Assembly: GCA_016211095.1 (NCBI GenBank)
Contig: JACQSW010000148.1
Coordinates: forward strand, 1-13,904
Origin: Candidatus Woesearchaeota archaeon
Lineage (GTDB): Archaea > Nanobdellota > Nanobdellia > SCGC-AAA011-G17 > GW2011-AR17
DNA length: 13,904 nucleotides
Direction: 5' to 3'
In this document: piece after piece, positions 1 through 6,525 of the stretch
Numbering within the stretch: the stretch's first letter is position 1
Layout: each line of letters opens with the position of its first letter
Translations under genes and position numbers: made by a program
The notes under the pieces: model-generated
Database searches by the model: none
What the model was told of the DNA's origin: nothing
Seen by the model: only the letters and a program-made list of their open reading frames with translations

Positions 1-593
1 ACATAGACCTAGATGGAGTTACAGGCAAATTAATTGGGGCGACAGCTAGAGCAGACATTTTTGCAAGGACTTCGGAATTCTCTTCAGAAAAAATCAGCGG
101 GGTTGACGCTGCTTTGTTTGCTAAAGTTTATGCTCATGAAATAAGCCACCTTGATGGAGTTATCAATGAGGGCAGGGCGAATTATCGGGCAGATAAAGTT
201 CTTGAAGACATGACACTAATTTTTCCAGATGATGGTTACGACCTCCAATTAGAAAAAGATAAGCTTATCTCTGTAGGTCACGCTTACACACTATCCACAA
301 TAAATGAAACAATGGCCAAATTAAAAAAAGTTGTGCCACTTGAATTAATGGTCCAGCACCTAAACGACTTGGGGCTGCATCTTGAAAACGTTTCAGAAGA
401 AGCTACAAAAGGAAAAAAGAACCAGCTCAACAAAAACTATTGCCCATTAACTTCCATCATTAATTGGACTTACAACGTTAAAGGCATAACTAGAGCTTTG
501 TTAAAAGTTCAATCTGTAGTTGGCGGAAGCAACCCAAACAGCGGATACACAATCGACAATTACAAGCTGATGAAAAGAGACAACACGATTTAG
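1..593 (+). CDS. Partial protein with peptide-deformylase-like HEXXHLxG zinc motif (5' end outside window)
   Basis: The frame is open from the first complete codon (base 3) to a TAG at 591-593, so the gene begins upstream. A TTG at 114 is the first possible start inside the window, but coding-like residues precede it. The stretch FAKVYAHEISHLDGV closely matches the third peptide deformylase (PDF) motif (consensus like LARVIQHEIDHLDGV): two zinc-ligand His and the catalytic Glu are present, and the usual Asp of HEIDH is Ser. The upstream DLDGVTGKLIG resembles the strand that precedes this helix in PDF. Against a normal PDF, about 140 further residues follow the motif, ending in a region (IINWTYNVKGITRALLKV) I do not recognise. 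The other two PDF motifs would lie outside the window. PDF is generally absent from archaea, so this may be a diverged hydrolase or an unrelated HEXXH protein. It lies 54 bases before the amidase gene, on the same strand. Confidence 0.5.
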   Translation, partial: IDLDGVTGKLIGATARADIFARTSEFSSEKISGVDAALFAKVYAHEISHLDGVINEGRANYRADKVLEDMTLIFPDDGYDLQLEKDKLISVGHAYTLSTINETMAKLKKVVPLELMVQHLNDLGLHLENVSEEATKGKKNQLNKNYCPLTSIINWTYNVKGITRALLKVQSVVGGSNPNSGYTIDNYKLMKRDNTI

Positions 594-611
594 AGATTGA
601 AAAAGATAAAG

Positions 612-620
612 CTTTTTAAT
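612..620 (+). promoter_or_regulatory. Archaeal TATA-like box for the amidase gene
   Basis: CTTTTTAAT is centred about 32 bases before the ATG at 648, after a purine-rich stretch that could act as BRE. There is no Shine-Dalgarno site before the ATG, which suggests a leaderless or short-leader transcript. A second AT-rich patch at 632-640 is too close to serve a leaderless start. Confidence 0.4.
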
Positions 621-647
621 CACAACACCCTTCTTTAAAAACTGTAC

Positions 648-3260
648 ATGAAGAAGCATCTAATAATCCTGAGCTTAATCATCTTTTTGTTAAGCCATCA
701 AGTTCTTGCCGAATCGTTCGATGAAGACATTTTTGGGTTTGCTATCCAGGAAAAGCTTGTGAGGGCAGAAATGAGCGAAACTGGAGAGCTCAATTGCGCT
801 ACTAAAATTAGCGTCGATTTTAGGGAGAACAAAGAAACAGATGGCGCAGTTCTAAAAGAAAAAGACGCTGTCAAGCTTGACGAAGTCTGGTATTGCAGGG
901 ATTCACTAAATATTGCTATGTTAACAAATGTGGAAAGCAACAAAGGCATCTTAATCAACGAATCTGACACTAAATATTTACAGATTAAAGATATGGATGG
1001 TTACAAAAAAATCAAAGAGGTACTTGACGACTTTTCTAGGCAAACCAAGGATTATCTTGGCCCAACACAAGGATTGCATATTTACACCTCGCTAAACCCA
1101 AAGCCAATCCACCTACCCCAAATAGCAGCAAAGGAAGATAATGGCTTAATCGGTTTAGCAAAAAAATTTGAGGACTTGAACATAGGCTTCTTAAGGCAAA
1201 ACTGCCTCATTATCAATACAAAAGAAGGTGCAACCTTCAGCTCGGAATTAGAAGCGGGAAAAGCAGGGGAGGAAGCTCAACCAAAAACAGCATACTACAA
1301 CCTAGCAGTGTTTGACAAAAATGGTGAACCTGTTTGCAGCAGCTTAGGGACACAAAGCATAGGATTGGACTTAAAAAAATTTTTCGGAGACAAAGCAACA
1401 GTTAAGGTTACAAGAAACTTTGTAGCAAGAGTACGAAACCTGCCAACAAATTTAGATTCTGAATCTTTAAAAAAAGAACCATTCATTGCATTGACATTGG
1501 AAAGGTCGCTGAACGAACAAGAGTTTGAAAAAGAAAAAAACAATCTCAAAAATGCTGGTTTAGGGCAAGAAATGCTTGAACTAATGGATTATGATTCTGG
1601 AACGCTCGTTCTCCAGTCAGTTAGCAAGGACAAACCCTCATGGTATTACCTATTTAACGGAACAATTATCCTTAACAAAAATGGGGAAATTATAGCCTTT
1701 GATTATGCCGCAGCAGGCATTGGTGAGAATTACAGCTTCGGCCCCAACGTGCCAGGCCGCTATACCTTTCCCTCCGGCACAAGAATGCGGTTTGGCGTAA
1801 CAAAAGAAAACAACAACGCAGTAATTTTTCCCAACGGAATACCCCAAACAAAGGAAGGTGAGCAGCAAAGCATTAAGGCATGCTTCCAACAAGAATGTTT
1901 TACGCTAACAACAAACCCAAACGGCAAAATAACAAGCTTCAAAAAACAAAATGAGGAATGGGTCGTTGAAGGAGACGGCTTCACAATCACAGATGAAAGA
2001 AGCAGAGAAAGCATAACTATCAAATCTTTACAAGAAAAAAAAGTTGGATACGTAACAATAACCACTCAAGGGTTCAGAGTTGGAAAGAGCACACAAGCAA
2101 ATTTTGCGGGGGCAACAATAAAAACGAGAAACGACGAAGTTTTAGTGCTTCATGAATGCTCACAAGAAACTGTTGACGAAAAACAGAACTACATCCTGCT
2201 TTGCAGGCAAGACCAAAAAAAGGGCATAACATTGAACGGCAAATGCTTCGAGATAGCAATAAACGATTTTGCAGCCTACAGTCTCACAACAACAAAAAGC
2301 AACGCAAACCTAAACTACAATCTTAAAGGAGCAGACATTAACGGAAAAGAAGACTGTACAAAAGGAAAAAATAAAATAGTAATCGCAAACAGCGAGGTTT
2401 TACTAAAAAATGGGGAAAACGGAAGAATAACAGAAACCAATTGCGACCAAGCATTAACATTTGCCAACCAAAAAATAACTTCAGAAATAACCCAACAAGA
2501 AGAAGAGAAAAGCACTATCACAGGTGCAGCAACAAGCGCCCCGCAGCAACCCATAACGATAGTTATCGATGCTGGCCATGGCGGAGATGAAAAAGGTGCT
2601 TGTGACAACCAAATCTGTGAAAGAGAAAAAAATTTGGAAATAAGCGAATTGTTAGCTTCAAAGCTTGATAGTTACGGCTACAAAACAATACTAACAAGAA
2701 CAAAAGAAGGGTGGCATCCTAACATAAAAAAATACGTCTGCAACGCCAACCCAAAAGAATGCACATGCAAAGATGGAAAAGGTAAAGATGTTGTGTGCAC
2801 AAGCAAAAGGGGACTATTCAGCAATGAAATGGGTGGAGTTATCTTCATAAGCAATCACAACCAATGCAAAGATTGTGACAGGATGGTTATATATCCTGGA
2901 GTGAGCAGTTACGGAAGCTGTGGAAAAAAATCAAATACGTGTGGACCGAATAATGTCCGATGTTTGGAAAGTGAAGAATTAGCAAAAGAAGTGCAAACAA
3001 GTTTACAAACAGCCAATCCAACTATCAGTTATTCTTTAAAGGACAAAGGGCCGAGTGGAAGATGCGCGAGATACGGCATGCTAACAACCAACAACCACCC
3101 AGCAATAATAATTGAGTATGCAGCCATAAACGATCCGGACCTTAAAGATTCCAAAAAAATCAGCGCATTAGTTGCAGCTGCAGCTGACGGAATCAACAGC
3201 TATATACAAAAAAATAAAGATAGCCTATTCATTCAAATGGGCCCCAACCAAAAGAGATAG
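648..3260 (+). CDS. Secreted N-acetylmuramoyl-L-alanine amidase (Amidase_3), probably the front part of a larger protein
   Basis: Residues 1-21 form a signal peptide (MKKH, hydrophobic core, cleavage near VLA-ESF). Residues 22 to about 630 are an extracellular-looking region of unknown family, lysine/asparagine-rich with scattered Cys. A Gln/Glu/Thr/Ala/Pro-rich linker then leads to an Amidase_3 domain at about 637-860. All expected zinc and catalytic residues are visible: H644 in DAGHGG, E660 in REKNLE, H737 in SNHNQ and E823 in IIIEYAAIND. This family cleaves the amide between N-acetylmuramic acid and L-Ala in peptidoglycan. The domain also has many Cys (in GACDNQIC, KECTCK, CKDC and others), consistent with disulfides outside the cell. 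The frame ends at TAG 3258-3260, but the adjoining frame is already open there and continues into a glycosidase domain, so this stop may be a frameshift artefact. The large N-terminal region has no function I can name. Confidence 0.88.
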   Translation: MKKHLIILSLIIFLLSHQVLAESFDEDIFGFAIQEKLVRAEMSETGELNCATKISVDFRENKETDGAVLKEKDAVKLDEVWYCRDSLNIAMLTNVESNKGILINESDTKYLQIKDMDGYKKIKEVLDDFSRQTKDYLGPTQGLHIYTSLNPKPIHLPQIAAKEDNGLIGLAKKFEDLNIGFLRQNCLIINTKEGATFSSELEAGKAGEEAQPKTAYYNLAVFDKNGEPVCSSLGTQSIGLDLKKFFGDKATVKVTRNFVARVRNLPTNLDSESLKKEPFIALTLERSLNEQEFEKEKNNLKNAGLGQEMLELMDYDSGTLVLQSVSKDKPSWYYLFNGTIILNKNGEIIAFDYAAAGIGENYSFGPNVPGRYTFPSGTRMRFGVTKENNNAVIFPNGIPQTKEGEQQSIKACFQQECFTLTTNPNGKITSFKKQNEEWVVEGDGFTITDERSRESITIKSLQEKKVGYVTITTQGFRVGKSTQANFAGATIKTRNDEVLVLHECSQETVDEKQNYILLCRQDQKKGITLNGKCFEIAINDFAAYSLTTTKSNANLNYNLKGADINGKEDCTKGKNKIVIANSEVLLKNGENGRITETNCDQALTFANQKITSEITQQEEEKSTITGAATSAPQQPITIVIDAGHGGDEKGACDNQICEREKNLEISELLASKLDSYGYKTILTRTKEGWHPNIKKYVCNANPKECTCKDGKGKDVVCTSKRGLFSNEMGGVIFISNHNQCKDCDRMVIYPGVSSYGSCGKKSNTCGPNNVRCLESEELAKEVQTSLQTANPTISYSLKDKGPSGRCARYGMLTTNNHPAIIIEYAAINDPDLKDSKKISALVAAAADGINSYIQKNKDSLFIQMGPNQKR

Positions 3261-3403
3261 ACGTAGAGGATGATATCAACCCAGAAGACTTCATCCGTAT
3301 AGAGACCGAACCTTACCTTGGTGGGAGTGTTGAAAAAAAACTAAAAATAGGTTTCGGAAGCGATCCATGTGTAAAGACAAAATCAGTTTATGCACAGTAC
3401 ATC
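3224..3403 (+). other. Open start-less coding stretch joining the amidase to the NAGPA domain (probable -1 frameshift)
   Basis: In the frame of the downstream glycosidase, translation is open from 3224 (after a TAG at 3221-3223) to 4216. The 60 codons before ATG 3404 contain no ATG, GTG or TTG. They read as real protein (PQPKEIDVEDDINPEDFIRI and onward). A -1 shift between 3224 and 3257 would give one 1,189-residue product. The overlap contains GGGCCCC at 3239-3245, which in the amidase frame has the X XXY YYZ form (G GGC CCC), and an A4 run at 3250-3253. A missing base in either run would explain the break. No TATA-like box lies about 26 bases before ATG 3404, so a separate transcript looks unlikely. 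Confidence 0.75.
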
Positions 3404-4216
3404 ATGGACTACACTAATCAAAACGTTTTAGGGAAAAAATGCCCATCACAAGAATTTGGTTACTGCCAAGTTTTATTTAATGAAAAGAGCAAAAGAGAGG
3501 AGAAGGGATTGAAGCTCATTAAAGGGAATTACCAAGGAAATGATGTTTATACAATCCAAATTGATTCTACCTTGTTTGATGTTGAAGTTGTGACAGCAAG
3601 AACAACAATAGGAAAAACATTTGCAGAAACAAAACAAATAATGACCGGAGGCGATGGAATTGCAGCAATTAATGGGGGATATTACCATGCAAACGGAAAA
3701 AATTCGGGGTGGCTTATCGAAAACGGCAAAATTGTAAAAAACACTAATGATGAAGATGAAATAAACGCTTACTTTGTTGTGCGCGACGCAGGAAACAAAA
3801 AAGAGTACAGCATAGTCAAAGAAGAAGAGTTTAACAGCGCAAAAGTTATTTTTGCATTAAGCGCCATATCTTACATTAAAGACCACAAACTTGATTTCCC
3901 ATGCAGCCTAATGAAAAGAGCTGAGTATTGCCCTGAAAAAAGCCAACGAGCCGTAATCGGAATAAAAGATGATGGTGAGGTTGATTTGGTGATTTCAAAA
4001 AACTTATCAGTTTACGAATTCGGAGACTATCTCTCTAAAAATTATAAAGATGCTATAAGCTTAGACAGCGGAGGCTCAGTTTCCATGGAATACCACTTTG
4101 ACGGAAAAGATGAATCTATAGGGTGGGAGTACAAAGCCCTATGTAAAAAAGCAGGAAAAAATTGGCCCTGCCAAAGAAATATACCTAACGCAATAATTGT
4201 AAAAGAAAAAGTTTAA
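3404..4216 (+). CDS. Phosphodiester glycosidase (NAGPA) domain protein, probable C-terminal part of the amidase protein
   Basis: The domain resembles the family typified by N-acetylglucosamine-1-phosphodiester alpha-N-acetylglucosaminidase, which removes sugars linked through a phosphodiester. Visible motifs counted from ATG 3404 are AAINGGYY at 87-94 (family NGgfF), a GW-ENGKIV strand, RAVIGIKDDG in the middle, and SLDSGGSVSMEY from about 219 (family DGGGSS). ATG 3404 has no ribosome binding site or promoter, has no signal peptide, and falls inside coding-like sequence, so it is probably not the true start. A secreted domain needs a leader, and the amidase in front supplies one. Cys in GKKC, YC, PCSLMK and CKKAGKNWPC fit extracellular disulfides. 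In bacteria this domain is found with wall-associated proteins, which agrees with a cell-wall or surface-glycan target; the substrate is inferred. Confidence 0.8.
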   Translation: MDYTNQNVLGKKCPSQEFGYCQVLFNEKSKREEKGLKLIKGNYQGNDVYTIQIDSTLFDVEVVTARTTIGKTFAETKQIMTGGDGIAAINGGYYHANGKNSGWLIENGKIVKNTNDEDEINAYFVVRDAGNKKEYSIVKEEEFNSAKVIFALSAISYIKDHKLDFPCSLMKRAEYCPEKSQRAVIGIKDDGEVDLVISKNLSVYEFGDYLSKNYKDAISLDSGGSVSMEYHFDGKDESIGWEYKALCKKAGKNWPCQRNIPNAIIVKEKV

Positions 4217-4234
4217 TTAAGCGTTTATGGTCTG

Positions 4235-4642
4235 TTAAGATTTTTCTTTTTCCTTTTTTAGAAGTATGTTTTCTGCGTGCAAATTTTTTATGATCATGTC
4301 GTATTTGTGGAGCCTTGCCATCAAATCATTTAACACGTCTCCAAGATTTTTCATGTTGAATCTTAGTTCTTCTGGTTCAAGTATTTCGAAACTGGAGGGC
4401 ATGTAATCGAAGCATAGGTCCCAAAGCCGTTTTAGCTGGTTCGTTTCAACTTCTACTTCAGCGAATGTTGACCACATTTTGTTTTCTAATTGTTCCGCTT
4501 CAAAAACTTTGTATTTTAAAACTTTGATGTCTCTTTCTGTTTTCATCTTTTCCATCAAATTTTTTAGCGTCTTCTCTATGTGTTCCTTCGGTGAGCCCAT
4601 CACTTCCATTAATATCCTGGCAACGATTTTTTGTGTTTCCAT
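4235..4642 (-). CDS. Conserved archaeal helical protein of unknown function (135 aa)
   Basis: The ATG at 4642 is preceded in frame by a TAA a few codons upstream, so the start is well bounded. The N-terminus (KIVARILMEVMGSPKEHIEK) begins a compact alpha/beta part with the phrase FDYMPSSFEILEPEEL near the middle. A C-terminal helix from about residue 100 (NLGDVLNDLMARLHKYDMII and onward) is a likely coiled coil ending in KEKEKS. The wording is familiar from unnamed DPANN and Woesearchaeota proteins, but I know no function. It has no membrane segment or Cys cluster. Its start overlaps the end of the upstream membrane-protein frame by over 140 bases in another frame. It is convergent with the NAGPA frame, with 18 bases between them. 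Confidence 0.82.
   Translation of the reverse strand: METQKIVARILMEVMGSPKEHIEKTLKNLMEKMKTERDIKVLKYKVFEAEQLENKMWSTFAEVEVETNQLKRLWDLCFDYMPSSFEILEPEELRFNMKNLGDVLNDLMARLHKYDMIIKNLHAENILLKKEKEKS
4241..4259 (+). terminator. T-rich archaeal-type terminator after the NAGPA domain
   Basis: Just downstream of the TAA at 4214-4216 the plus strand reads three T runs separated by C. This fits factor-independent archaeal termination on U-rich RNA. The same bases also encode the Lys/Glu-rich tail of the convergent minus-strand gene, so the T content could be due to coding alone. Confidence 0.35.
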
Positions 4643-4832
4643 ATTCTTCGATTAGCAAGCTTATTATTGTTAAAGCGAAAGTCGCATAAATAAAGTAGCC
4701 CATATGCTCTTTATTTGATGCATCATAAATTATTTCTTCTTTATTTAAATCTTTTTGTAAAAAATTTACCACAAAAATTGAAACTAAAAAAAGAAAGAAG
4801 GAGGCTGCTGCCAGAAGTTTGTTATCAACCAT
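4500..4832 (-). CDS. Small two-helix membrane protein with an out-of-frame tail
   Basis: From ATG 4832 (a TTG lies one codon earlier) the protein has a hydrophobic helix at about residues 6-24 (LLAAASFFLFLVSIFVVNFL), a short polar loop, and a second helix ending in ALTIISLLIEEYGN near residue 63. The last 48 or so residues are hydrophilic and low in character, and they lie wholly over the next gene in another frame. The real gene therefore probably ends near 4640 or joins the next frame. A one-base change in the T6 run at 4627-4632 (A6 on the coding strand) would fuse the helices to KIVARILMEV, giving a membrane-anchored protein of about 199 residues. It lies 53 bases after the AmrS-type gene on the same strand. 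Confidence 0.55.
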   Translation of the reverse strand: MVDNKLLAAASFFLFLVSIFVVNFLQKDLNKEEIIYDASNKEHMGYFIYATFALTIISLLIEEYGNTKNRCQDINGSDGLTEGTHREDAKKFDGKDENRKRHQSFKIQSF

Positions 4833-4885
4833 CAAGAATTGCGACTTTTTTTACTGTTTTTATTTTTTTGTTTGTGAATCCCGGA

Positions 4886-5890
4886 TTATTTCCATACTCC
4901 AGCAATTTTCTCGTTGCAGCTGCACTTCCCATCCTTGATGGTGTTCTCCAAGATTTCGAAGCCTCGCCTCTTGATTAAGGCTTTGCCGCATTTGCTGCAA
5001 TAAGTGTTTTCTTCTTTGCCAACTCCCAAGTTGCCTATGTACACATGCTTCAAGCCAACTTCTTTAGCTATTTCATAAGCCCTCATCAACGTTTTAGGCG
5101 GCGTAGCTGCTATGTTTGTTAGCTTGTACATCGGAAAAAATCTTGAAAGGTGCAAGGGATAATTATCCCCTAATTCTTTTTTTATCCAAATGCACATAGC
5201 CCTAATCATACTTTCTGAATCATTCAACTTAGGAATCACCAAATTGGTTATTTCAAACCAAACCCCCATTTTTTTTAAAAGCTTAATAGATTCGAGAACT
5301 GGCTTAAGCCTTGCACCGCAAATCTTTTGGTAATACTCCTCTGAGAATCCTTTTAGGTCAACGTTAGCAGCATCTATATGCTTATAAAGCTCTTTTAGCG
5401 GTTCAGGGTTGACGAAGCCATTTGTCACCATAACATTCCTCAAGCCGTTCTTTCTTGCCAACTTGGCCGTTTCTAACACATATTCATAAAAAATTGTTGG
5501 TTCAGCATAAGTGTAAGCGATGCTTTCGCAGCCAGCATCAACTGCTTCACAAACTACTTCCTTTGGGCTGAAGCTTCTGTGAGCAACTTCTTCAAAATCC
5601 GCTTGGGATATCTTCCAATTTTGGCAAAATATGCAAATCATATTGCAACCAGTTGAGCCTATCGAGAACGCTTTGGAGCCTGGAAGAAAATGGAACAAGG
5701 GCTTCTTTTCTATGGGGTCTATAGATGCTGTGCAAGGAAAACCATAAACCAAAGAGTAAAGTTTGCCTTCAACGTTTTTTCTTGCCCTGCACTTGCCGAT
5801 TGCTTTATCTTTTAAAATGCAAAATTGGGGGCAAAGTTGGCACTGCACAACCTCCCCTTTCAACTTCTTGTAATGCATCGCTTCCTTCAA
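4886..5890 (-). CDS. amrS: AmmeMemoRadiSam-type radical SAM protein
   Basis: The protein is 334 residues, the usual size for this COG1180 relative of pyruvate formate-lyase activating enzyme. The N-terminal Cys-rich segment CQLCPQFC...GKC (C17, C20, C24, C34) is typical of the AmrS group. The radical SAM cluster motif is GCNMICIFC (C82, C86, C89), followed by TYAEPTIFYE, VNVDLKGF-like and VTNGF phrases in the barrel. The C-terminus ends in a zinc-ribbon-like YCSKCGKALIKRR with DGKCSC and GVWK. The N-terminus from TTG 5890 reads MKEAMHYKKL, matching the family's usual MKEAxYYEKL. An ATG at 5878 is the alternative. Its usual partners AmrA (AMMECR1) and AmrB (Memo) are not in the window. The substrate of the system is not clear to me. 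Confidence 0.9.
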   Translation of the reverse strand: MKEAMHYKKLKGEVVQCQLCPQFCILKDKAIGKCRARKNVEGKLYSLVYGFPCTASIDPIEKKPLFHFLPGSKAFSIGSTGCNMICIFCQNWKISQADFEEVAHRSFSPKEVVCEAVDAGCESIAYTYAEPTIFYEYVLETAKLARKNGLRNVMVTNGFVNPEPLKELYKHIDAANVDLKGFSEEYYQKICGARLKPVLESIKLLKKMGVWFEITNLVIPKLNDSESMIRAMCIWIKKELGDNYPLHLSRFFPMYKLTNIAATPPKTLMRAYEIAKEVGLKHVYIGNLGVGKEENTYCSKCGKALIKRRGFEILENTIKDGKCSCNEKIAGVWK

Positions 5891-5895
5891 ATTTC

Positions 5896-5905
5896 AATTT
5901 AAAAA
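5896..5905 (-). promoter_or_regulatory. TATA-like box for the amrS-type gene
   Basis: On the minus strand TTTTTAAATT is centred about 22 bases before ATG 5878 but only about 10 before TTG 5890. If this is the working promoter and the mRNA is leaderless, translation would begin at ATG 5878, in conflict with the family-like MKEA start. Confidence 0.35.
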
Positions 5906-5955
5906 GATTTTTGTTGAATTTAAGCCTTTGCAAAAAAATTTTTTTGGAAGAAAGG

Positions 5956-5963
5956 TTTTAAAA
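5956..5963 (+). promoter_or_regulatory. TATA box for the redox operon
   Basis: TTTTAAAA preceded by purine-rich GAAGAAAGG (BRE-like) is centred about 28 bases before ATG 5987. This is ideal spacing for a leaderless archaeal transcript. It stands back to back with the amrS promoter in the 96-base intergenic space. Confidence 0.6.
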
Positions 5964-5986
5964 GATGAAAACACTATTAAAAGTTA

Positions 5987-6247
5987 ATGGACAAGGAACT
6001 CTTCAAAAGCGGCGTGGGAGAAATACATTTTGGGGTAAACAAGCCTACAAGGGATTTTAGTTCTGCAACTAAAGATGACGTTAAAAAAACGCTTGCAAAC
6101 CTGAAAAACATGCGGCTTTGGCGATGCACAGTCTGCAACGATCTTCACATAGGGCTTCAACCGCCTAAAGAGTGCCCAACCTGTTCCTCAATCCAAGCAT
6201 ACGTTGAAATAAACCTGCAAGAATTCGGGAGGCTGATGGGCTTATGA
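5987..6247 (+). CDS. Small rubredoxin-like protein (rubrerythrin-type iron or zinc ribbon)
   Basis: This is an 86-residue protein. Its C-terminal half holds LWRCTVCNDLHIGLQPPKECPTC, a C-x2-C-x12-C-x2-C ribbon with the Trp and PP-x-x-CP features of the rubredoxin domain found at the end of rubrerythrins. Such domains bind one iron and carry single electrons; a structural zinc is possible too. The first 45 residues are a charged segment I do not recognise (GVGEIHFGVNKPTRDFSS). It is the first gene of a three-gene unit, and its TGA overlaps the next ATG (ATGA at 6244). A place next to an FTR-like protein suggests it donates electrons to it, which is an inference. Confidence 0.8.
   Translation: MDKELFKSGVGEIHFGVNKPTRDFSSATKDDVKKTLANLKNMRLWRCTVCNDLHIGLQPPKECPTCSSIQAYVEINLQEFGRLMGL
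6228..6232 (+). promoter_or_regulatory. Shine-Dalgarno site for the thioredoxin-like gene
   Basis: GGAGG ends 11 bases before ATG 6244. It is one of only two clear Shine-Dalgarno sites seen here and serves an internal operon gene, as expected where first genes are leaderless. Confidence 0.45.
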
Positions 6248-6525
6248 AAAAAATAATAATTTTTTACGGTGCCGAGTGCCCTCACTGCCACGTTATGTTA
6301 CCCTTAGCTGACAGGTTGGCTAATGAAGAGAAAGTGGAAGTTGAAAAATTAGAAGTTTGGCATGACGAAAAAAACGCTGAAAAAATGAGGAAATTAGCGG
6401 GCATAATAAGGGGAGCTTGTAGCGGGGAATTGGGAGTCCCTGTGTTTATCGACGAAAAAAATAAGAGCGCATTCTGCGGCGAACAAACATATGCTGAGTT
6501 AAAAAAATGGGCGAAAAAGAAATAA
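6244..6525 (+). CDS. Thioredoxin/glutaredoxin-fold protein with CPHC active site
   Basis: This 93-residue protein has a first strand (KKIIIFYGAECPHCHVM) carrying the redox pair C12 and C15 in a CPHC motif, as in DsbA-like and some archaeal glutaredoxin-like proteins. GVPVF places the cis-proline at residue 65-66 in the usual position. Two further Cys (C59 in GACSG, C78 in AFCGE) flank the cis-Pro strand and may form a second disulfide. There is no signal peptide, so it acts in the cytoplasm. The start overlaps the previous stop as ATGA, and its end overlaps the FTR-like gene by 19 bases. The overlaps make co-translation and shared function likely. It is the natural candidate for the thioredoxin partner of that protein. 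Confidence 0.85.
   Translation: MKKIIIFYGAECPHCHVMLPLADRLANEEKVEVEKLEVWHDEKNAEKMRKLAGIIRGACSGELGVPVFIDEKNKSAFCGEQTYAELKKWAKKK

Noticed and set aside
698..2608. Several long minus-strand open frames opposite the amidase gene
   Set aside because: They are Ser/Phe/Leu-rich reverse readings of a Lys/Glu-rich gene, with no domain, promoter or start signal.
3246..3300. A downstream RNA structure to stimulate frameshifting after GGGCCCC
   Set aside because: I found no stable hairpin or pseudoknot within the next 50 bases, so recoding is not supported over an indel.
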